NCBI GenBank assembly: GCA_002478485.1
Contig: DLOL01000087.1
Span: 1-7,531, forward strand
Direction of reading: 5' to 3'
DNA: 7,531 nt
Origin: Eubacteriaceae bacterium UBA7485
Lineage (GTDB): Bacteria > Bacillota > Clostridia > Eubacteriales > Eubacteriaceae
Positions 1-6,157 of the stretch are shown here, piece by piece (within the stretch, counting starts at the first letter, position 1; each line of letters starts with the position of its first letter). A program made the translations under genes and the position numbers. Under the pieces are notes generated by a model, which was given only the letters and a program-made list of their open reading frames with translations, ran no database searches and was not told where the DNA came from.

Positions 1-24
1 TTTTTATAGTGCGACAGCCCCATC
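1..24 (-). other. Possible arm of a hairpin cut by the window edge
   Basis: Just after the GH2 stop codon the minus strand reads GGGGCTGTCGCACTAT followed by a run of A residues to the window end. A GC-rich block in this position, ending in an AT-rich turn, is what the first arm of a terminator stem would look like, with the second arm beyond the edge. It could also be the end of a dispersed repeat. Only one arm is visible, so this cannot be confirmed here. Confidence 0.25.
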
Positions 25-31
25 CCTCCAT

Positions 32-2275
32 TTATTCTGGAATCTTAATTTTCTGAAGTTCCGCATTCAAGATGCCAAGGAGCTTCATGTCCGGTTCATC
101 TCCGGCAAATTTTGTCAATTCTTCAATTGAACGGTTGCCCATCATTTCAAGCGCCATGGCGATCGATGTATTTCCTGTCATGGTCGCCATCGCCTGAGCA
201 AACGTGTCAAGTGCGTTCTGATCTTTTTCGAATTCCTTTAAAGGCACATAGATGGAATAATAACCTTCCTTGTTGTCAAGATTTCCTTCTTCCTTGTCAA
301 GGAACCAGTTCACGATTTCAACCTTCGGCGCGCTGTATTCTTCCGGTTCTTCTTCGACCTTTTCGATCAGAATCGTGTCTTCAAGGTCTCCGGCCTGCAC
401 CTTAAATTCATTCACGCCTTCATGAAGCGGAACATTTTCAAAGACAAAGACCTTATCGGACTTCATCGGTGTCTTCTTGCCTTCTTCGTCAATCAGAACG
501 ACTTCCGGCTGGTTTGAATAAACCTTGATTTCCGTTTCATCTTGTGCACGTTTTGCATAACGCTTTCCGTTGATATGGACAAACGGTTCGTCAGACCAGT
601 AAGCTTTGTAAAGATAGAAAGAATCTTTCTTGATGTTTCGATCGAAAGTAACAAGTCCCTTGTTGTTTCTTCCCTTTACACCGCCTTCGTCTCTAGCGTC
701 AGCTGCAAAATCGAACATATTCCAAACGTGAGTTCCCCAGAGCCACGGGCGTTCATTGATGATCTTTGCCATATGTTCATGATACTTAGCCTGATATTCT
801 TCCGAATAATCGCCTCTTGCCGGCTGGTCATTGTGATAATCAATGATGCCTTCACATCCGTATTCAGAGATACCGAGCGAGCGGTCCGGATGCATGGCGT
901 GGAAGGTATCGAACCATTTTTCGTTGTCTTCAAGTTCTCCGCCGTACCATCCGAAATAATGGTTGTAAGAGAGGATATCGGTGATATCGTTCTGGACTGA
1001 ATCCATCGGAAGCATCGTAACCTGTGCCATAGTTGTCACACGGGAATCATCCAGTTCATGAGCCAGCTTATTCAGGTCTCTCAGATTTTCATTCAGTTCT
1101 TCGTATTCCCCGCCGATGGTGATTTCATTGGAGATGCCCCATGTGCCGATTGACGGATGATTATAGTTCTGAATGATCAGTTCTTCCATCTGGCTTCTCG
1201 CGTTCTGATGAGCTTCCTTATTCTGGCTCATCTTGGAGATAAACGGAATTTCCGCCCATACGATAAAGCCGTATTCGTCCATCAGGTCATAGAAATCCTG
1301 ACTGTGCTGGTAATGTGCAAGTCTGACGGTATTAGCGCCGATTTCCTTGATAAGATCAGCATCTCTCTTATGTTCTTCATAAGTTAAAGCATTCCCTTCA
1401 TCGAGAAGATCCTGGTGACGGGACACGCCGCGAAGAGGAGTCAGAACGCCGTTCAGGAAGAAGCCTTTCTGCGGATCAAAGACCATTTCTCTTACGCCGT
1501 GGCGAACATCGACTTCATCGAGAACTTCATTGTGTCTTCTCAGCGTTGCGTAAGCGGTGTAGAGATACGGATCAACCGTTCCCTGCCACAGATGCACATT
1601 TTTGAGTTCGACTTCCGCCTGCACATGTTCTTCTGCCTGCTTTTCTACAAAGGCCACCTGGTTCCCTTCTGCGTCGACAAGCTTAAAGCTGACGAAATCA
1701 CCTTTTTCCGGGTTCTTGATCCAAGCGTTGAAGACAAATTTCGCTTCCTTCTTTTCAACGTCCGGATAGGAACGGACAGTGAATCCGTTGGATCCTTTAT
1801 ATTCAAGATCGAAGTGTGTCTTCGGAACGATAATGATGTCCACGCCTCTGTAGAGTCCGCCATAGAATGTGAAGTCTGCAGTCTGGGGATAGATCCGGTC
1901 ATTAAAGCTTGAATCCACCTGGATTTCAATGTCATTTTCTCCTGCATGAATCAGATCTGTGATATTGAAGGTGAAGATGGAATATCCGCCTTCATGATAG
2001 GCTGCCTTCTTGCCGTTAACGAGAACTGTTGCGATATCTGCAGCTGCATTAACTCTCATGAAGATCTGGCTACCCGGCTTGAGTTCACCGAAATCGACCT
2101 TCTTTTCATAGACGGTCAATCCTCTTTTGTAATCATTTCCGCCATCCTGGCCGTCATATTTGTTCCAGGTATGTGGCAGATCGACATGAACCCACTCAGG
2201 GCTGATCTGGCCGTCCACATCATCGTTTTTAAACTGGAATTTCCAGTCTTTGTTGATAGACTTAATTTCTCTCAT
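32..2275 (-). CDS. GH2 glycosidase, beta-galactosidase / beta-glucuronidase-like
   Basis: This 747-residue enzyme belongs to glycoside hydrolase family 2, retaining exo-glycosidases that remove a terminal beta-linked sugar. The N-terminal jelly-roll sugar-binding domain covers about residues 1-150 (LPHTWN at 34-39, FTFYGGLYR at 135-143). An immunoglobulin-like domain runs to about 260 and the TIM barrel from about 265 to 560. Family motifs are RGVSRHQD (282-289), the acid/base Glu384 in SNE, and the nucleophile Glu471 in SEYG. N537-N538-K539 fits the N-x-K motif that contacts the uronate carboxylate in beta-glucuronidases, but some GH2 enzymes named beta-galactosidases resemble it here too, so the substrate is open. 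About 100 residues beyond the barrel and linker (650-747) look mostly helical. There is no signal peptide, so it should act in the cytoplasm. The start is supported by AGGAG 9 nt upstream, and the gene begins 4 nt after the HAD stop codon, suggesting coupled translation. GH2 membership is secure; the exact activity is not. Confidence 0.93.
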   Translation of the reverse strand: MREIKSINKDWKFQFKNDDVDGQISPEWVHVDLPHTWNKYDGQDGGNDYKRGLTVYEKKVDFGELKPGSQIFMRVNAAADIATVLVNGKKAAYHEGGYSIFTFNITDLIHAGENDIEIQVDSSFNDRIYPQTADFTFYGGLYRGVDIIIVPKTHFDLEYKGSNGFTVRSYPDVEKKEAKFVFNAWIKNPEKGDFVSFKLVDAEGNQVAFVEKQAEEHVQAEVELKNVHLWQGTVDPYLYTAYATLRRHNEVLDEVDVRHGVREMVFDPQKGFFLNGVLTPLRGVSRHQDLLDEGNALTYEEHKRDADLIKEIGANTVRLAHYQHSQDFYDLMDEYGFIVWAEIPFISKMSQNKEAHQNARSQMEELIIQNYNHPSIGTWGISNEITIGGEYEELNENLRDLNKLAHELDDSRVTTMAQVTMLPMDSVQNDITDILSYNHYFGWYGGELEDNEKWFDTFHAMHPDRSLGISEYGCEGIIDYHNDQPARGDYSEEYQAKYHEHMAKIINERPWLWGTHVWNMFDFAADARDEGGVKGRNNKGLVTFDRNIKKDSFYLYKAYWSDEPFVHINGKRYAKRAQDETEIKVYSNQPEVVLIDEEGKKTPMKSDKVFVFENVPLHEGVNEFKVQAGDLEDTILIEKVEEEPEEYSAPKVEIVNWFLDKEEGNLDNKEGYYSIYVPLKEFEKDQNALDTFAQAMATMTGNTSIAMALEMMGNRSIEELTKFAGDEPDMKLLGILNAELQKIKIPE

Positions 2276-2279
2276 CGAA

Positions 2280-3125
2280 TTATGCTCCTAAGTTCTTCAA
2301 GAACTGACTAATATATTCTTCTTCCATCTGGCCTTTGTATTCTCCGTGGATAAACGCGTCGAGCACGGTTTCCCGGAAGTCTTCCCAGCTCTTCTTTTCA
2401 TTCTTAACCTGAATCGGGTAGAACAGGACGCCATTGACTTTTGCCGCATCCATATCTCCTTTTGCATCCCCCACCATTAAGACATGGTCAAGGTCATATC
2501 CTTTCGGAATGAGATTCTTGATGCATGCGGCTTTGGTTCCGGCTTCCTGGGTCAGGATGATATCGGTGAATTCAATCAGCCCGAATCTCGTCCATTCTTC
2601 CATAACCGCTTCGTTGTTGGCCGATGAGACGATTGCCACATTTGCGACTTTATGAGCGGCTTCAAGACCTTCAAGCGCGCCTTCAAAAGCTGCATTTTCT
2701 TCCGGAGGAAGAGCTTTGATGCTCTTGTTGACATTTTCAGACCAGACTAGCGTCTTTGATAAAATCGCACTGTCCTTGTTTTCAAGTTCTCTTTCAAGAG
2801 AGGCGTTTGAAAGCTCCTTCGTGTTGTTGACCCATTCTTTCAGATCTTCAATACCTTCAATCGGTGCGAAATTTTCATTCACCTCTTCCAGAATCTGAAG
2901 CAGTCCCTTGAAACGGTTGATTCCTCTTGTGATTTCATAGAGGTTGATTTCATTCCAGCGCTTTTGGATCTGTTCGGCATCCTTTTCGAGATGCCATTCC
3001 TTGATCATTTCGGGTCCGAAACTGTTAAAATGCTTGATGTCCATGGTGTCCATTGCACAGCCGTCACTGTCCACGCAGACCAGAAAATCTTTTGTCTTTT
3101 TATAATTATCAAATGCTGTTGCCAT
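2280..3125 (-). CDS. HAD-superfamily phosphatase, substrate unknown
   Basis: This is a cytoplasmic haloacid dehalogenase-superfamily hydrolase, probably a phosphatase acting through a phospho-aspartate. All four motifs are visible (numbered from ATG 3125): motif I DSDGC with Asp19 and Asp21; motif II IVSSA with Ser167 or Ser168; motif III Lys198 in the TK pair; motif IV GDAKGD with Asp220 and Asp224. The stretch of about 130 residues between motifs I and II is a large, mostly helical C1-type cap, which usually means a small-molecule substrate. Two starts are possible. GTG at 3137 would give 285 residues, but its ribosome binding site would fall in the U-tract of the upstream terminator. ATG at 3125 gives 281 residues and has a weak GTGGA 7 nt upstream, so I prefer ATG. 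It follows uxuA across a terminator and precedes the GH2 gene by 4 nt. A sugar-phosphate or metabolite-repair role is only a guess; I do not recognise a named subfamily. Confidence 0.88.
   Translation of the reverse strand: MATAFDNYKKTKDFLVCVDSDGCAMDTMDIKHFNSFGPEMIKEWHLEKDAEQIQKRWNEINLYEITRGINRFKGLLQILEEVNENFAPIEGIEDLKEWVNNTKELSNASLERELENKDSAILSKTLVWSENVNKSIKALPPEENAAFEGALEGLEAAHKVANVAIVSSANNEAVMEEWTRFGLIEFTDIILTQEAGTKAACIKNLIPKGYDLDHVLMVGDAKGDMDAAKVNGVLFYPIQVKNEKKSWEDFRETVLDAFIHGEYKGQMEEEYISQFLKNLGA
2285..2289 (-). promoter_or_regulatory. Ribosome binding site of the GH2 gene, inside the HAD reading frame
   Basis: AGGAG on the minus strand lies 9 nt before the GH2 ATG at 2275 and is embedded in the last Leu-Gly-Ala codons of the HAD gene. 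Only 4 nt separate the HAD stop (2280-2282) from the GH2 ATG. This fixes the GH2 start and suggests that ribosomes finishing the HAD gene can re-initiate on the GH2 gene. Confidence 0.75.
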
Positions 3126-3142
3126 TGGTTTTTCCACTGATG

Positions 3143-3172
3143 AAAAAAGGCAGACTCCAAGCGGAGTCTACC
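3143..3172 (-). terminator. Intrinsic terminator after uxuA
   Basis: On the minus strand a 10-bp stem (3163-3172 pairing with 3149-3158, with one internal T-G wobble) closes a GCTT loop. Six T residues (3148-3143) follow directly. It begins 6 nt after the uxuA stop codon. This is a textbook Rho-independent terminator for transcription from right to left. On the plus strand there is no T-run after the stem, so it should act in one direction only. It lies between uxuA and the HAD gene although both are on the same strand and only 17 nt separate the T-run from the HAD ATG. Confidence 0.85.
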
Positions 3173-3178
3173 TCATGC

Positions 3179-4261
3179 TTATGCTTTGGTTTCTTCTTCC
3201 ACTTCAACAACTTCATCCTTCTTCGGATCAAGTTTGTCGAGCGTTTCCCAGATACCCAGCATATATTCCGCTCCTAAAGCACGGTCGTATAAGCCGTAGC
3301 CAGGCTTTCCGGTTTCACCCCAAATCATGCGGCCATGGTCCGGACGGATATATCCATCAAATCCGGCGTCATGGTACGCTTTTAGGATTTCGACCAGGTC
3401 AAGTGAGCCGCAGCTTGATTTGTGGGCTGCTTCTTCAAAGCTTCCGTCATCGAGAATCTTAACGTTTCTGATGTGCGCGTTGTGAACTCTGCCCATTTTC
3501 GTGTACTTCTTCGCCATTTCCGCGTAGTCATTGCTGGCTGCACATCCAAGGCTGCCTGAGCATAAGGTCAGCCCATGGTTAGGCGCATCATACAAAGCTA
3601 AGAAACGGTCAATGTTTTCTTCGTTTGTAATGATTCTCGGAATTCCGAAGATTGGCCATGGCGGATCATCCGGATGGATAGCCATATTAACGCCTTCTTC
3701 AACAGCGACCGGCATAATTTCCTTGATGAAATATTCAAGGTTCTTCCAGAGGCCTTCTTCGCCGAGTTCTTTATAAGCGTTGATCAGTTCGGTCATTTCT
3801 TCCGGTGTGTAGCTTGAATCCCATCCTGGAAGTGTAAGTTTGGTCGGGTCAAGTTTATCCACGTCTTCCTTGTAATAAACAAGAGCATTTGATCCGTCTT
3901 CCAGTTCATGGTCAAGCTGTGAACGTGTCCAGTCAAATACCGGCATGAAGTTGTAAACAATGGTCTTCACGCCCTGCTTTGCGAGCCTTCTGATATTTTC
4001 TTTGTAGTTTTCAATATAACGCTTGTAGTCGCCACGGCCGAGTTTGATATCTTCATGAACAGGAACGGATTCGATAACTTCCATGGTCATGCCCGCATCA
4101 TTGATTTCTTTCTTCAGATGCGCGATTGATTCTTCCGGCCACACTTCGCCAACAGGCGTGTCGTATACAGCGGTAACGATACCTTCTACTCCCGGGATCT
4201 GTCTGATCTTTTCAAGAGTTACAGGATCATCATCACCATACCATCTAAATGTCATCTGCAT
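3179..4261 (-). CDS. uxuA: Mannonate dehydratase UxuA
   Basis: UxuA removes water from D-mannonate to give 2-keto-3-deoxy-D-gluconate, the third step of D-glucuronate catabolism (glucuronate, fructuronate, mannonate, KDG). The 360-residue length is usual for the shorter UxuA proteins of Gram-positive bacteria. The start ([18 protein letters not shown]) and [18 protein letters not shown] are family hallmarks. Residues matching the divalent-metal ligands known from the family are His196 (AIHPDDPP), Cys234 (TLCSGSLG), His263 (NAHIRN) and Asp308. His309 beside the last ligand and tyrosines 322 and 325 sit where the catalytic residues are expected, so the site appears intact. AAGGAG lies 9 nt before ATG 4261, which favours this start over Met3. 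The C-terminus is a short acidic tail. The gene begins 52 nt after the GH3 stop with no convincing terminator or promoter between, so the two are probably co-transcribed. The other pathway enzymes are not in the window. Confidence 0.97.
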   Translation of the reverse strand: MQMTFRWYGDDDPVTLEKIRQIPGVEGIVTAVYDTPVGEVWPEESIAHLKKEINDAGMTMEVIESVPVHEDIKLGRGDYKRYIENYKENIRRLAKQGVKTIVYNFMPVFDWTRSQLDHELEDGSNALVYYKEDVDKLDPTKLTLPGWDSSYTPEEMTELINAYKELGEEGLWKNLEYFIKEIMPVAVEEGVNMAIHPDDPPWPIFGIPRIITNEENIDRFLALYDAPNHGLTLCSGSLGCAASNDYAEMAKKYTKMGRVHNAHIRNVKILDDGSFEEAAHKSSCGSLDLVEILKAYHDAGFDGYIRPDHGRMIWGETGKPGYGLYDRALGAEYMLGIWETLDKLDPKKDEVVEVEEETKA

Positions 4262-4313
4262 AGTGTGCGTCTCCTTGTTTCAAAGCGCGTGTCGCGTCTT
4301 GCCAGAGTATTAA

Positions 4314-6056
4314 TTAAAGGTGAGTATCCCAAGCGTCGCAGAATGCGTCAACCGGGCTTTCACCCTTGAATTCGGATTTGCCAGTGATCTTATCAACAAC
4401 AGCCTGGATGGTTTCCGGTGTTGGTGAATAAGCGTTGATGAACGTCGGGACCATTGGCGCGTCAATGAGGTGGAATGGGTTGTACAGGCTGACGAAGATC
4501 GTCGGCAGTTCTGTGACATACCAAGGAATATCCGGTCCCATCGGGACGTTCCATGTAATTCTTCTTACATTGGACTGCGAGAATCCTTCAATATCGGCAA
4601 CCAGAATGACAGCGTCATACTTGTCCGTGAATTCCTTGACAGGAGTTCCGGCGAGCAGTTTCTTGCCCATCTTCGGGTCAGCGCCAAGCGCGCGGATATC
4701 AAAGACATCGACATCAAATCCCGCTTCTTTCAGGTCCTTAACGAAGACGTCAAGCGGTCCTTCTTTCACTTCCTGACCCGGTACAGCCATGGAATTGAAT
4801 CCGAGCGGATACACCATCAGTCTCTTGTATTTATCCGGTGTGAGCGGAAGCTGATCTTGGGTGTTCTTGACAAGCGTGATCGCTTCGTCCGCAACCTTCC
4901 TCTGAGCCTTCTTATGTTCTTCACAGCCGATCACGACAAGGTCTTCTTCTTTTGGAACAAGGTTTCCGGCTTTCTGTTTTTCAGGAAGCTTCAGATAAGC
5001 CTTAAGGCCTAAAATCCTTTCAAGGGCTTCGTCAATACGATCCATCGTAAGGATGCCGTCTTCAATTCCCTGCTTGACAGAAGCGATATCTTCTTCACGA
5101 TCTCTGTAGTAAAGGAACATGTCGCATCCTGCGGCAATCGCTGTCGGAATAATCTTCGAACGCTTCATCTTGGAGGTCAGACCAACCATGTGAGAAGCAT
5201 CTGTGATAATCAGACCGTTGAATCCGAGTTTTTCACGAAGGAGTCCCTGAAGCAGTTCCGGAGCAAGCGTTGCCGGCATGATGTCTTTATCTTCAATGCC
5301 TTCAACAAGCTTTCTCGTATATTCAGGAAGCTGAATATGACCGATCATGATGGACTGCATGCCCGCATCGATCAATCCCTTATAGATCATGCCGTAGGTC
5401 TTATCCCATTCTTCAGGCGTCATGTCATTGATTGTGGTGACGATATGCTGGTCACGTTCATCAAGACCATCACCTGGGAAATGCTTCATGCAGCATGCGA
5501 TTCCGGCTTCCGTTGCGCCCTTGAAATAGGCTAAAGAGTTGTCCAGAACTTCCTGGGGCTTGTTGGAAAATGCGCGGTTTGAAATAACACAGTTTCTCCA
5601 GTTGTAGGTAACATCGACAACCGGAGCAAAAGTCCAAGAACATCCGACTGCTGCAGCTTCGATACCGCCGTAAAGACCCATCAGATATGCATTTTCAGGG
5701 TTCTTGGTCGCGCCGATTGCAACGCCTTTCCCAATTTCGGTACCCCCGGATACCGCGCCGTTTCCACCTTCTTCTACATTTGCAGCAATTAAGGCCGGGA
5801 TTTTTTCATTGTCCTGAATTGTGCGGTTCTGGGCCTGAAGCTGTGCGCCAGGAAGGTTCATGTATCTGAATCCGCCCTGCTGATAATGCTTAACATCTGA
5901 AGCCAATTGATCTTTGGTTTCATCATTGAAATCATAAACCATGTCTACGAAGAGCTGATTGATCTTTTCGTCCAGGGTCATGCCTTTAATGGTGTCTTCA
6001 ACCCATTTGATCTGATCATCATCCAAATAGAATGGCTTTTCTTTCAGGTTAACCAT
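4314..6056 (-). CDS. GH3 glycosidase, NagZ / beta-N-acetylhexosaminidase-like
   Basis: This 580-residue glycoside hydrolase family 3 protein has a TIM-barrel catalytic domain (about 15-355) and a C-terminal alpha/beta sandwich domain (about 380-580). Family motifs are EEGGNG (95-100), KHFPGDG (191-197), GLIITDASHM with the predicted nucleophile Asp286, and NPFHL (526-530). Asp202-Gln203-His204 lies where NagZ-type enzymes carry the Asp-Ser-His loop whose His/Asp pair serves as acid/base. This points to the beta-N-acetylhexosaminidase branch, not the beta-glucosidase branch. KHFPGDG differs from the common KHFPGHG, so this is not a standard peptidoglycan-recycling NagZ. No signal peptide or lipobox is seen, so it should act in the cytoplasm on imported saccharides. 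AGAGGTG lies 4 nt before the ATG and supports the start. It probably heads the transcript that includes uxuA. GH3 assignment is firm; the sugar preference is inferred. Confidence 0.92.
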   Translation of the reverse strand: MVNLKEKPFYLDDDQIKWVEDTIKGMTLDEKINQLFVDMVYDFNDETKDQLASDVKHYQQGGFRYMNLPGAQLQAQNRTIQDNEKIPALIAANVEEGGNGAVSGGTEIGKGVAIGATKNPENAYLMGLYGGIEAAAVGCSWTFAPVVDVTYNWRNCVISNRAFSNKPQEVLDNSLAYFKGATEAGIACCMKHFPGDGLDERDQHIVTTINDMTPEEWDKTYGMIYKGLIDAGMQSIMIGHIQLPEYTRKLVEGIEDKDIMPATLAPELLQGLLREKLGFNGLIITDASHMVGLTSKMKRSKIIPTAIAAGCDMFLYYRDREEDIASVKQGIEDGILTMDRIDEALERILGLKAYLKLPEKQKAGNLVPKEEDLVVIGCEEHKKAQRKVADEAITLVKNTQDQLPLTPDKYKRLMVYPLGFNSMAVPGQEVKEGPLDVFVKDLKEAGFDVDVFDIRALGADPKMGKKLLAGTPVKEFTDKYDAVILVADIEGFSQSNVRRITWNVPMGPDIPWYVTELPTIFVSLYNPFHLIDAPMVPTFINAYSPTPETIQAVVDKITGKSEFKGESPVDAFCDAWDTHL

Positions 6057-6076
6057 AATCCACCTCTTTTATAGAT

Positions 6077-6108
6077 TTGAAAGTTTACAGTCCTTTCACG
6101 ACTTTCAA
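6077..6108. promoter_or_regulatory. Inverted repeat, candidate operator before the GH3 gene
   Basis: TTGAAAGT and ACTTTCAA form perfect 8-bp arms separated by 16 nt in the region between the transporter and GH3 genes, ending 20 nt before the GH3 ATG. A -10-like TATAAA on the minus strand (6114-6109) lies just upstream, so a start point near 6102 would fall inside the repeat, as expected for a repressor site; its -35 region is poor. An alternative -35 TTGAAA is the first arm itself, with TAAACT 15 nt later. The spacer contains a partial third copy (GTGAAAGGACT). It could also form a hairpin in the leader RNA. The regulator is unknown. Confidence 0.4.
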
Positions 6109-6113
6109 TTTAT

Positions 6114-6145
6114 AGAAAGAATGCGGACAGAAGAACTGTCCGCAT
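6114..6145 (-). terminator. Probable intrinsic terminator after the transporter gene
   Basis: On the minus strand ATGCGGACAG (6145-6136) pairs perfectly with CTGTCCGCAT (6130-6121) around a TTCTT loop. The following tract is TCTTTCT, U-rich but interrupted. The stem begins 12 nt after the transporter stop codon (6158-6160). The stem is strong and the position right, but the imperfect T-run means termination may be partial. It separates the transporter from the GH3 gene transcript. Confidence 0.65.
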
Positions 6146-6157
6146 AAATTAATCGAA

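Noticed and set aside
542..1000. 152-residue open frame on the plus strand, and a similar one at 1415-1912
   Set aside because: Both are antisense to the conserved GH2 catalytic and N-terminal regions and have low-complexity, Cys/Phe/Ile-rich translations without family features.
4286..4296. CGCG-TGT-CGCG small hairpin between the GH3 and uxuA genes
   Set aside because: It has only a 4-bp stem and no T-run on the minus strand, so it is too weak to call a terminator.
4470..5012. 180-residue open frame on the plus strand
   Set aside because: It lies wholly inside the GH3 gene on the opposite strand, shows no recognisable domain, and the GH3 frame has clear catalytic motifs throughout.
6068..6073. 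TATAAA on the minus strand close to the GH3 start as a -10 box
   Set aside because: Transcription would begin about 5 nt before the ATG and lose the strong AGAGGTG ribosome binding site, and no suitable -35 is at the right distance.
6077..6108. Catabolite-control (cre) site before the GH3 gene
   Set aside because: The stretch TGAAAGTCGTGAAA resembles the cre pattern only if one base is inserted, so it was not called.
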